In this document: positions 34,298-46,098 of the stretch, one piece after another
How the letters are laid out: every line of letters begins with the position of its first letter
Numbering within the stretch: position 1 is the stretch's first letter
DNA from: Trichoplusia ni
Lineage: Eukaryota; Arthropoda; Insecta; Lepidoptera; Noctuidae
DNA length: 64,000 nt
Reading direction: 5' to 3'
NCBI RefSeq assembly: GCF_003590095.1
Contig: NC_039480.1
Location: forward strand, 16,469,328-16,533,327
Position numbers and translations under genes: made by a program
Notes under the pieces: generated by a model
Told to the model about the DNA's origin: nothing
Seen by the model: the letters and a program-made list of their open reading frames with translations, nothing else
Databases searched by the model: none

Positions 34298-37200
34298 TAT
34301 CGTATAAAATGAAGGAATATTGTTAAACAAAACAACACAATACTTTTAGATAAAAAGGTAAATAAATTTTATAATACATTCCTTTTCCCTTATAACTGAA
34401 TGTATAGAATTGTCTTTGATGATACGATATCCGCTGTAAGCGAAATGGGAAACTAATCTTTTGTTTCATCTGTCCCTAGAGACCGGTTCTTGCATCGGTA
34501 AGACGGTCCCAACAATCGGCCGGCTTACAAAACAGTGGGACAGTAAAAATCCGTCCACACATACACATATAGAGCATAAGGTCCAATAGTACAGTCACGT
34601 GCATAAAGCCACAGATTTAGTATCATTTTAAGACTTATATTCCCAGACAATTGAAATCGCTACATTTTATACAAAGAATATTTTATGCTAATACTTTTGT
34701 TCGGATCATACCTTTTTACGTTTAGTTAAGAGGATTTTTGCGATTTCTCTTTTCGGCGTGATTGTACGTACTGTTTGAAACTAAATCGTCGGACGTTGTA
34801 TGTAAATCGAAGACGGCTCAACGCCTTCCACGTCTCCGGAGCATTTCAACGTAAACTAGAGAATGTTTGGGAATCTCCGTACATAGCTACATAAGTATTC
34901 GCATACTTCATGTATAGCATGTATGTTACTTGTGTTCTAATTTAGAACTTCTCTCCTAAAGCTAAAACTGATGGAACTTAATGGTTAAATAATTAACAAA
35001 GGCAATTGTATATTACTGAAGAACTTCTAGTTATCACGGTGACGGATAGACAGACAGTAGAGCTTTAGAAAAGGGTTCTGTTCTGACTCTTTGGGTACGG
35101 AACCCGTACTCTTGAGCAGCTGTGGAAGAGGGACGCTTTTATAATACAGTGTAGAGCGCTGTCACGCAATTTCACCTTAAGAAGGGGCGGTAGATACTTC
35201 ATTCGGTCATCGCATTAAAGTAAGCCATAGAACACAAGTCTATAAGTTCTATCCTTCTGGTTTATTGTTACCCTTAAATATGACAAACGTTAAAGAGTTT
35301 AAAATTATTTAAAACATTACTTCAGATTGGTAGCTCTTAGAATAATGGATGGAACGTGATTCATGTCCCTCACTTACGAACGGTACTCGAGATATCTTAC
35401 GTGCTTCGAAAAACATATCATTCTCGTTACGAATCGTTACCCCCCACTCACATGAACATGGAAATTCAGAGTTCACGCCGAATCGCTAATGACTGATCTG
35501 CTTGGCCTGGTTAGTTAGCTCCTGATTAGATCATCCAATAATGAGGAATCATAGCGTTTCTGGACACAGTTTATAGTTTCAAAGCGGTAAAACGAGGAAT
35601 GTATTAGCGTTGTTGCCGCGATTACACACCATTCATCAGTATTGATTTCTCGCAGGTTTCATTAAAACATCTTGGAGGACAAACTCCCCAATTGCGGTAG
35701 TTTCCGTGCAACTTTCCTGAATTATTAGTTGGCACCGCAGCTATATTTATCGTTGCTTGTGACGTGACTGAAATATCTCCGGTTCTGTATTTATATTTTT
35801 ACCTGCACGGCTTTCGGTGGTTTTTATGTTTGGTTCGCTTCGATACAGATATTTAAATCATGTTTGGACATTTTTAGAGAGAAATGTATTTGAGTTATTG
35901 CAATTTTCAGATGTTCGGGAATTTCGGTCGGGAATAAATATTGGAGTTGGGCTTCCTCAAACTCGCCATGAATCAGATCGCCGGCAATACAGGTAATAGC
36001 TGCGAGGCGCTGCCCGATGAGTTACACTCGCAATTTTGTTGAATAATGAATTTCGCTAGACCGCGAGCTGCCCCGTCCTTAGCGGGGAGGCGTCTGCGTC
36101 ATCCTTACACAAATTTACAACATTTAAAATGAAAATCTACTGATTTATCTCCGGCTTTAAATTGCAGAGCTCTGTAGATCCTAAACAAAGAACAAGGAGG
36201 GCTTTTGTCAATGTCGTCTGCACACTTTACCAGCTAGTGCAAATAATGTTTGTTGCAAGTTTTACATTTTGCGAGTTTACATGCATCGCGCAGGCGTTAT
36301 AAATATTTGGGAATCTCATGAGATTACGTCTCTGTAGCGAGGACTTATGTCCGTTGTGATATTATTCTATGCGATATAACTACATATATAAGTATCCAAT
36401 TATCCTTGGATTTGATCGTCACGGTACTTATTTTTACAGCCGGCAATCTAACAGAGTTTTCGCAAATTATTATCTAAAGATCAAAGTCGATAATGTAAAA
36501 TGAACTGAAAACAAACTTTAGGGAATTTCAAAATCTTCGGAATAAAGCTCGTTTAATAAGTTTCGTCACTTGCTTCAAAACAGATTACGAATTCTTTGTA
36601 AAACAATATAGATGTTTCGTTAAGGAACGTCTTTGTAAGTTTATAAAAATTGCTTTGCTGATTTGTTTTAAACATCTTTGTAATTCAAAGAGATTTGTAC
36701 TCCTAAATCACTGGGAATTATAATAAACTACTGCTGTAACCTTATCTTATTATCCGTAAGGAATAACAGTATACTTTTTTCGCAATGTTTTTTTCTTTTC
36801 ATAATAATCCTCTACAGTATGACTTAGGTAAAAGAAAACACAGACAACTTTTAAACTTAAGAGATGAAAAAGCAGAATAAGAATTCATTTTTATACACAC
36901 ACGTAACATGGAATCCGTAACTTTAAATTTCATAGCTCGAACTCAGCGATGCAACGGACATCAAACGTGTAAGCACATGCCCGTGGTTGTCACACAATAC
37001 TGCGGAGTGCGGAGCGTGTGACTTTGTACACGTTACAGCGTTCATATTAATTGGACGGGGTCGCACCTCACTTGCGGGCCTCGCGTGGCTGCCAGCCAGA
37101 ATGGAAGATATAGGCATTAAATAGCTGCAAGCCTCGCATTAGTGCCGTGTTAAACACTATTTTAACAGCTTGTTTGAATATTGTTTACAAGTTGTCTCTG

Positions 37201-37940
37201 AGCTTCTGTTTTCAATGTTTTGTAGTGATACAAAAGTGAAAGTAATTCAGCCTGTTTGGTTTTAGTTTTGACAGTTAAATAACTAAGTTTAAAAATCAGA
37301 GAGAAGTCAGCTTGAAGTTCTAAGGATGGGCGTGCGTGAACACTCACGTATTATAATAATTATAACTTTAGACAGCGGTCTGTTGCAAGTTTCCTTGTCT
37401 TACCATTTTATTACTGATTCCGTTCTTTACTCGACTTTACTTTAAGTCTTCCGATTATCTGAAAAGATAGTCTTGAGCATTAATGACCGAGAAAAAAATC
37501 TTCTATCTTAAGCTTCTTGGCTTTGAATATTACTTGGCGAAAGTTTCCCATTTAACGTCTTATATTAAGGTAATTTTTTAAACCATCTTTTCCCGTACAA
37601 AACCATGAAAATGTCTCCTTTTAATTTATGTATAGTAGAAACATTATTAGGGGCTTACAAAATATGGTGGATTTTCTGTATGTCAGTTATAAGAATTGAT
37701 ATACCAATGTTCGGTGAACAACTATAAGTTTTAAAGCAAAATATTACTGCAATTGTAGCCTTAAAGTTGATGTTTTATTATTTGTTGCAAGACTGATCGC
37801 TCAAAATGAAAACAAACATATTGGTCTGTAAGCTATTCAACTTAAACCAGCTGGCTGGCTACCTACCATTAACCAACTCCTTTTTTATTTACTTGCTGCG
37901 CTAGGAAAAGTAAAGAAAAGCTTAGAAACGATAAAAAAAA
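34298..37940. other. Non-coding region with repeat fragments
   Basis: It contains a fragment of the GGAACCCT-type repeat (35018-35105, ending GGGTACGGAACCC). Palindrome copy D is at 35121-35200 (TGTAGAGCGCTGTCACGC, tail CACCTTAAGAAGGGGCGG). A stretch of even composition at about 35,380-36,080, with GCTAGACCGCGAGCTGCC, could be regulatory. No gene is supported. Confidence 0.4.
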
Positions 37941-37943
37941 AAT

Positions 37944-37966
37944 ATAGTCATCAACCCGATGACTAT
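37944..37966. repeat. Short perfect hairpin flanked by A and T runs
   Basis: ATAGTCATC and GATGACTAT form a 9-bp perfect inverted repeat around a 5-nt loop (AACCC). An A run lies on the left and a T run on the right, so the stem can extend with one mismatch. It has the shape of a simple terminator-like or foldback structure. Function unknown. Confidence 0.5.
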
Positions 37967-38607
37967 GTTTTTTGGTTAAATAGAGTCAAAAATACGTGGT
38001 TTATGTTCAATCATTATCTACCTAAGAGACTTAAAAGATTTTTGCTTTTAATCGTCATCCCTACTATGTGTATAGGCATAGACATAAGAAATACTACAGT
38101 TCCAGTCGAACTATCAGCCTTGCATATTAGCCTCATGTGTTTCTAAGCGCTATTGAGCACATAAGCGGAATGCTCCAAGTTCGAGAGCTTGTTATTTTGC
38201 ATAAAGGTCCGTGATATATTGCTGGACACAGGTGAATTGATTGAGAGGCCAGCCGGAGCAATCGCGTGGATTGTTTGTATGCCAATAGCTAATACCGCCG
38301 GTATACCCGGTTGGTTTCATTGTTCTAATAAACCTTTGATTGCTTGAGTTCACTGTTTTTGGCGTTTAATTAGTAATGTCGGTCGTGATTGCTTGGTTGT
38401 GATAGAACTATTCGTGGTGGTTTATTTTTGTATGCGGAGATTTTGTTCTTTGTTAATAGTACTTTACTATCATGTTGATATTTAAAGGTCCAATTTGATG
38501 TCACTGAAAACTGTAAAAGTATTTTCGTGAATTAAGGTTCGACAAAAATTCTTTTTGAGATAAAAACTGAGGTCTTCCCTCTAACTCTTGCATTTTATTT
38601 TGGCAGT

Positions 38608-38690
38608 GGTGGAAAAGAGACACAGCTTTCAATCATGTAGAACGTTGTCACTCTTTCACATCTGAAAGCAATGTTATTAGACTAGGCGGC
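38608..38690 (+). repeat. Dispersed imperfect palindrome, copy E
   Basis: GAAAAGAGACACAGC and ATGTAGAACGTTGTCACTCTT are the arms, followed by a tail with ATGTTATTAGACTAGGCGG. It belongs to the same family as the copy at 19058. Confidence 0.45.
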
Positions 38691-39900
38691 TAATTCATAG
38701 GTCAGCGACGGAGTACTTAAAGTTTCAAGCGAAAAAACAATAATATTAATTTAGCCGGCTATAAGATTATACGTTTTATATTTTGACTCTTTCAGAACAT
38801 AACTCCTTATACATGAAATCTGTATAGCACTTTGCTAGTGTTGACATTAGGTAGGAAACAAATGGTGTGTTTGTGTTTCTTCTTTCGTCGCGTCGACAAT
38901 CACCAACGTTGTAAATCCCACTTCACAACGAACAGCGAGTAGCGAGCTATCTCTATTTGCACACTAGAATTGTATATGTGATATGTGTTTCAATTTAATT
39001 GTAACCTACGATGCGGAAAATGTTAGTTTCAATGTTGCATGGATACTCTACTCTTTTTATTCCACTTCGCGGTATTGCAGGTCGATAATTGGAATATGAA
39101 AACAAAAATCTTTCTTTGAAATTAGGAAATAGCTTCATATAGCAAACTTCATACATTTTTTTCATGTTATAAGTCAATACAATCAATGATGTATAGATCT
39201 TAACAATACTCTTTACATCCATTTAATATTAATTATTATTTGATTTAATAACATGCAACTCATTTGCGTTATTATTTTTTAAATCTTTTTTATACATTTT
39301 TTTTTGTAAGTATAAACCTTATGCAGGTATATTATCAATTTATTGAAATACTCTGCATTAGTTTATACACTCGAATTTGAAAATTGTCTGGACTTTAAAA
39401 GAGACTGCGACCCCTGAGTTTTTTTCGACATTTCTTCTTAGGGTAGTCAGCTAGGAAATGTCGGCTCCATCGTTCTCAAAAAAGACATGTAAAAGTGATA
39501 AAAAATATCCTATTTGCAGAATAAATAATTTCATTTCATTTCCAAATCTCTCCAAATCGGTTCAGGAATTTCGAAGTGTCTGTGGAATAAAGGCACTAAA
39601 TTCAAACATTAACCAACTCTCAAGACTTTATTATTTATAAGACGTAGATTTCATTTTAGAAAAATCACGTATAAAGTGCAATGGCAGACCAAAACAAAAG
39701 AAGCGTCACTCGAACGAGAGCAAGATGAGTACAGACAATATAATTAATGTTTCGGGTCGATACAAATGAAGTCGAGACTGTTACAGAACAATGACCATTA
39801 CGAAGTGGAACTTAAGAACTATAGCCGTGTGAGAGATAAGAGACAGTAAAATAAGGAAAAAAAATATTTTTAAGTAACGCTGTACAATATTTATGAAATT
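38691..39900. other. AT-rich region without recognised genes
   Basis: Short random frames only; nothing supported. Confidence 0.45.
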
Positions 39901-39904
39901 ATTT

Positions 39905-40105
39905 TGTAACTAGCTGTAGCCACTAAAGTTCGAAAATAATCCCATGGGAACATAAAATCGGGAAAAAAATCCTGTGTTAATCCCAGTTATAAACTATCTG
40001 TATACCAAATTTCGTCTAAATCCGTTCAGTAGTTTTTGCGTGAAAGAGAAACAAACATCCATACATACAAACTTTCGCGTTTACAATATTAGTTTTATTA
40101 TACTT
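39905..40105 (+). repeat. Common lepidopteran repeat, probably the 3' part of a LINE
   Basis: The text CCAAATTTCGTCTAAATCCG, TTCAGTAGTTTTTGCGTG, AACATCCATACATACAAAC, CTTTCGCGTTTACAATATTAG is the well-known 3' segment of an abundant moth and butterfly repeat, often assigned to RTE-type elements. No open frame remains. The class is stated from memory. Confidence 0.6.
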
Positions 40106-40736
40106 TAATAGTAAGTTTCCTGTAAGTGTATTCTAAAGTTAATGTTTATTCTCTATAATAAGCCGCTAGATACAGCTTAATGTGGCTGAGTAATGGCGCT
40201 TGAGGTCGTTATTTTTATTTCATTTCCCACTACTTGAGTCTCGAGTCATTTTGTGTAAGTATAATCACAGTATACGAGGTATAAATGCCTGTTAAAAACA
40301 TTTACTAATAAAATGTATGCATTTACGAGGTTGCAGAAGGAGGGTTATGTTTATAGTGTATGTCGTATACAAGTCTGTATGTATACTATATGTACATGCG
40401 TTTAGTTTGTATATATGACGAATTGCATAAGTCTATCGCTCATTTTTTTTACAACTTTATTTTTTCTTGTGAGTGTGTGAATGTAGGTGTGTATGTATAC
40501 GATCTGTGTTATTTGTTTCAATAAGGTAATGCAAAAAGCAATCTCATGCAAAAGGAGAAAATATGTTTTTTACTATCTACATATAAGAACATATGGTTAT
40601 AACATTATCATTACATTTTATTCAACCGCGTAAACATTTAATATTTGTTCCTGTTGTTTTCCTCCTCTGATATTATTTAGCTATGCATGCAGCATATTAA
40701 AAATATATTCTTGAATTGTATTTGATCACGGCACAT

Positions 40737-40816
40737 AGAAAGGTACGGAAGAAGAAGACATGTTGCGCCAACCCCAAATAATAATTGGGATAAGTGCAGG
40801 GGAATGATGATTATCA
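40737..40816 (+). pseudogene. Short LINE-tail remnant
   Basis: The stretch GTTGCGCCAACCCCAAATAA ... GGGATAAGTGCAGGGGAATGATGATTATC matches the typical end of insect LINE polyproteins (VAPTPN-like text followed by GGxAGGxxGATGATGA). It is a dead fragment of about 80 bp that ends just before the foldback element. A similar, weaker tail is at 42370-42406. Confidence 0.5.
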
Positions 40817-40860
40817 TTTATTATTTATTATTACACTTGAGCTTTACGCGAATGTTAGAC

Positions 40861-41224
40861 ATTGAAATGAAACTACTTTTACGGATTTTATCGCGGTTTA
40901 ATTTTAGATTTTAGTTCCCGACGTTTCGAAACCTTTGCAGGTATCATAGTCACGGGCAGACTGAGATGGCGTTGGGTAAATAAACTCAAGGCCAAACCTA
41001 AGAGCAGCGCTGCAAGACATCAAGACACAGTGAGCTCATACTGCGTAGGTCGGACCACAAATAATTAATTAAAATATGAAGGTAGAACGAGCAACATCTT
41101 CTGTCAAGACGAACGCCATCTCAGTCTGCCCGTGACCATGATACCTGCAAAGGTTTCGAAACGTCGGGAACTAAAATCTAAAATTAAACCGCGATAAAAT
41201 CCGTAAAAGTAGTTTCATTTCAAT
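40861..41224. mobile_element. Foldback MITE with 113-bp terminal inverted repeats
   Basis: The arms 40861-40973 and 41112-41224 are inverted repeats differing at one position (ATAGTC versus ATGGTC). They flank 138 bp of unique centre with no coding capacity. Both begin ATTGAAATGAAACTAC. The 11-bp sequence ATTACACTTGA occurs at 40830-40840 and directly after the right arm at 41225-41235. This could be a target-site duplication, although 20 bp separate it from the left arm. The near-identity of the arms suggests recent activity or ongoing gene conversion. The superfamily is not determined. Confidence 0.85.
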
Positions 41225-41235
41225 ATTACACTTGA

Positions 41236-44200
41236 ATTTTATTTGATAAATTATTTACGTGTTGTCCTTTCTAAAGACAAAAGATTTCTTAAATGCAAGA
41301 CATTTACTAAGCCACTTCATTTTTTAGCATATTAGTGACGCTACATTTCTTACAAATGTATTCAGAAGAAAATAAATAAGGTAGATTTTAAGAATAAGAT
41401 ATAGTTCTAAAATTCTAGGTTTCGTTTTGGAATTTTATTTCTAATACAGACGTCCAATTTGTAATAAGTTTATGTTGAGATTTTTGAATTATTCATTCAT
41501 TCTGTTAATGTCTTGAAAAAAACGTTTTTTAAATTGTTATACTTTATGTTGTTTTTCATCGTTAGAATATCATAAGACTTATAATCGGTTTAAATATATA
41601 AAGCGATTAACCTTTGCTTCAGTGCAGTACATTTTAGTTGCTTGTGTCTGTAACATTTTAGTAATTAACATTAACCTATTTAAGTCGTGACGTCATGTTT
41701 CGGCATGTCGTCACACCACTTTGAGAATAGTCGAACAACCTACAGCTTTATACTTGTCTGACTTACGTTGACGTAATTATCTTGCAAATCATCTACTCGC
41801 GATAAGACCACCAATTGCAGTATTATGTAGGTATTTATTTTTATCGAACCCTTTACTTATATGGTATGCAATAAAGAATAGTCTATTCTTTTCTTAACGT
41901 CTATAAGTCGCCAGCAGCAATTTGTCTCCACAAACGTCACTTTTTAATATCATGCTATCTCTATCATTATTAAGTGAAATGTAGAGACAGAACATTTAAG
42001 ACATCACTAAGCGAAGTGTCGTTTGTGAATACGCTGGCAGTCTGTCACAGTCGCAGTCTATTCGTTGGAGAATAATTAATAGCTGAGAGAAGGTCCTTGA
42101 GTGAGTGTAGATCGTCAAACGCAGTGCAGAATGCCTCTCTAAGTAGAAACTGACGACACGAAGAAGGCAGTTATGGTAGTTGAGATGTAAGAGTTGAAGT
42201 ACATAATGAGGCTCTACTTGAGCGTGGCTTGTGTTAGAACTGTGCTCTTAATTCAAAAGTTTAATTTGTCTTGATATTTGAGTCAGTATTTATTTTTAAA
42301 AACTTTTGTTTTTATGTTTACCTGTCTTTTGGACACTAATCATTTTTTTCGGTGAGCAGCCGAAAGTGCCGTAGCTGTGGATGAATAAGGGCTGATGGTG
42401 ATGATTTTTTTCAAGATACTAATCCAATTCCCGGTTTATGATACAAAATTGATTCACTAATTTATATACTTTATTTATTGATTATATGTGTCCAAACAAA
42501 CCAGAAATATCTAAGCAAACTTTTTTCGTAATTTTAAGTGTTTTCTTTTTTTTAAAGTCTGATATGATTACAGTTATAAACAATCAGAATAGAATACACT
42601 ACAGACATACATTTTAGTGTTTATTTAGTTAGCTTTTATATTTATTTGACATGACGTAGGTCTCGAGCCAGATCCCGCACGCTACAATCCTCTATTCCGT
42701 TTTGCTTAGTCAGCTAGATTTTTATCTGCGAAACTAAATTTTACAGTTGCGTGTTGCCTTCTGATAGTTTAGGCAATTTTTCTATGAAACGGGCATAATA
42801 CCTATGGACCACGTATATTTAATTGGTAAACAAGTCTATATATAGTAATCATACCAGTACAGTAGACAAAAAGGAAATAATGCTAGTGTCGGTGGCTTAT
42901 ATGTATTTTTTAGATTTTTTACGTAGAACTAGACTAGTACATAAATCTAAAGTCTTTTACTTTAAATATCCGTTCATAAATCCCAATGTTTGAACAAAAT
43001 TTGTGTCTTTAATACCATTTTCTAAGAAGTAACATTTTGGAAGCCATATTTAATTATTAAGAGAGAGTTATGTTAAGCAGTAAAATGTTCCTGGTTGCTA
43101 TGCCAATCATGTAATTACGCCCACATCCGCCGCCTGTACTCATAAACAGTAAACATCTTTTTATTAAAAATGTATTTTTGAACACAAGCTTTTAATTCAG
43201 CTAGGTTTTTAGTACAATTAAAATTGGAGTGCAAACTTTTTTGTTATCTCATCAGAATCCTAGATCTTTTGCAAAAAATTAAACTCTCATATTATATTTC
43301 TGCTTTGCTATTGGCTTGGAGCAAACAAGAATGAGAAATATAATATGTCAGGAAAGTCATTTACGGTATCGAACAGCTGGACGAGAATCTATACCGAGTC
43401 TTCTTCTAAACCTTTACCTTGAAACTTTTTGAGATGAACGTTCAGATCGTTCCGTCACTTCTTCCTTGACTGAGCTTATCAACCCCGTCCATTAGTCGGC
43501 TCCCATTAAATACCTACTGATCCTACCTATTAAATACCTAATGATACCTAATGATCGCTATGTACACGTTAATACGACTTATTTCAAAACATTATTTCAT
43601 GTAATTAAAATCTTCTTCGTAAACGATTTTTTTACTGTTACAAAGTATATTAGATCAGATAGGTTCTTTGTCGTGAAATTATTTACTTGATTTATTTGGC
43701 ACGTGCCGACTTTAGCCGGACAGCAAGTATAAGGAAAGCTGGCAAAAAATGTACTGATCCCCAAAGACAGTGTACACCCTGATACCTTGATCCTCTTGTT
43801 TTTCACCCAAAACATAAACACTGTGTTTCAGAAAGGATACTGTTAAAGCTGATTTAGACGGGAGAGTGAGTGAAATAGTATAGAGAGAAATATCGTATGA
43901 GTTGATACACATTGTATCAACCCTGCGAGTCTTTGCAATGTATTGCAACGCGCATAATCTGAATGAACCTTTATAGGTTACGTTAATTAATCTTGCAAAA
44001 GAATTGATGTTGAGATTTCAAAAATTGCTTCATAGAGTGAACGCTTTTTTTACAATTTAATACAGACTATATGTTACTTACGATATAACCCATTTTTCAA
44101 GACTTTCAGAAGTCATTTCAGAATAAAGAATTCTGAACCACGGTACATATATATAACTTGAAAAACAAGCTCTCCTTTTTTGGACAGTCACGTAATAACG

Positions 44201-44810
44201 GCAACACCAATATTAGTTATTCAATCAACGCAATGGATGTTACTCACAAACTTGGATTTCATTTGAAAAGGTTTTAAATCAAAGAGTTGTGAATTCCTTC
44301 GTTATGTTGTTATGAGCCTTTCAATTAACGTTAACTTAATCTGTTAATAATTTACAGAAAGTTGACTTCGGTCTTTGAAATGAAAGAACGTCTTTCGTTT
44401 CTCTGAAGTAAGAATTTAAATGAGAGAAAGTTGCGGATGGAAGGACCCCGAGACGTTCATCAAACCTTTTTTACTCAAACACGTAGTATTGTTTTTTATT
44501 AAAATGTGTTTGATCTCAGCCGGTTTTCTAACATTGTGTTTGAAGCTCGTTTTACTGACATTTTATTTATTTTAGTTGTGCGTTTTTTGTGCAGTTCGGT
44601 TTGAAAGACTCTCAAACAATTTCACGGTTTCAACATACTCATAACGTTTAAGTAAAAGTGTTTGATCTTATTTTTGGTTCTTAGTTCGCAGCAAACCAAG
44701 TCCTGACCTGCCCTTTAAGTTAAATTGTGTTAAAGTACGGTTTTATCAAGATGTATTTAAGAGTGTGTTAGGTTTATTTATAAGCCGTGATATGAAGGGC
44801 TTACTGTGGT
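41236..44810. other. AT-rich region without recognised genes
   Basis: It contains a possible LINE tail at 42370-42406 (GGATGAATAAGGGCTGATGG) and a small direct-repeat patch at 43505-43560 built on TACCTAATGA. No exon or RNA gene is supported. Confidence 0.4.
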
Positions 44811-44814
44811 AAGC

Positions 44815-44925
44815 ACGTGTCGTTGGATCGGTTATCCCGTGGCGTTGGGCGACGGATATAGGGCCCCTATATGGGCCATCGCGCTTATATCCCACGCAAC
44901 ATCGGGAATACACGACCTTTTCTTT
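44815..44925. repeat. GC-rich imperfect inverted repeat of about 100 bp
   Basis: The left side GTCGTTGGATCGGTTATCCC and the right side, ending CGGGAATACACGAC, can pair imperfectly. GGATATA on the left pairs with TATATCC on the right, around a central GGGCCCCTATATGGGCC. The G+C content is well above the flanks. It may be a decayed MITE, another repeat, or a hairpin RNA source. No frame is convincing. Confidence 0.4.
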
Positions 44926-46030
44926 TGTGCCCCCGCTGTAGAAAAAGTTGTATTTCAAACACAGACCAGAAAAAGTGGTAGAGGTATATAAGTAGATAAA
45001 GAAGTTGTATGATACATAGAGCAAGAACTTGTTCATGGTGACGGGAAAAAAAACTGCGAAGGGAAAAGTGACTATAAAGTATGGAAAATAATAAAACGTG
45101 CATCTCCCAAAAAATAACTAAACTCCTATTAGTATATGAAAGTTTTGTTTTAAAATGTAAAAAATACTAGTTTTTCTTGCAATTATAACCCTTCATTTTA
45201 CTTTCAACAATAACATTTCAATTTATTGAAATATTGCACTCTTTTGAGCTGAGTTTACTTTTGATTTGATTCCGAGTACAATTCTATACATTTTTCTGCT
45301 CTATGGAATAAATGTGTAATAAAATTAACAAGAGCTCTGACCTTTATAATGCCTACGCATTACCATTATTTGTTGCGAAGTAGTGAGTTCCATCTAGAAT
45401 ATTCTATGAAGATAATAACAGTGAATAGAAATATAACGCGAGTCGTTGTTAATATACATTTTAATGGATGGCTACACAACGTTGATTAGCTAATATTTGC
45501 GTTGATACGAATAGTTAGCATTGCCATCGAGGGGAGGTAATTATATGCAGGCTGTGCTTGCGTTAAATTTTGATGAAGGTTCTGTGTTATATTAGTAAAA
45601 CCTTTTTGGTTGGCGGATTCATAAGTATTTACTGTTTATTTTTTACCCAGATCGCTCGAATAGTTGTGTATCCAATCTACAACGTTCATAGGAACAAATT
45701 GATTTTAAATTGTTAAATACGTGATTTATGTGTTTGTGAAACTGCTGTAACTGCTTTGGCTTCAATCCATAGAAATGAAACTAGTTTTTATAAAATAAAT
45801 TTTATAAAAATTGGATTCAATATGTATACGACCAGATACGAGGATTCATCAATCCACTGGCAGCTATTCAAAAGTAAGCATCTTTGCATCTGTAAAATGT
45901 TACCGGATATAACATCAATTCTATTTTATATAATAAAGGAATTTAATTTAAATTTCATGATCTCTGACTCGCAACTTTAAAAAAATGCAATAAAGCAGTG
46001 CCGTACCTTCACTTAATAAGTTCCATAAAA

Positions 46031-46098
46031 TGCTACGCGCTTCTGTAGCGCTACGTGATTGCTACGCTAAGTCAATTCCTACGGTGCTACGCCGTAGT
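46031..46098. repeat. CTACG-rich short repeat cluster (third copy)
   Basis: GCTACGCGC, GTAGCGCTACG, GCTACGC and GCTACGCCGTAG occur within about 70 bp, making short inverted repeats. Related clusters are at 9624 and 17594. Confidence 0.5.
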
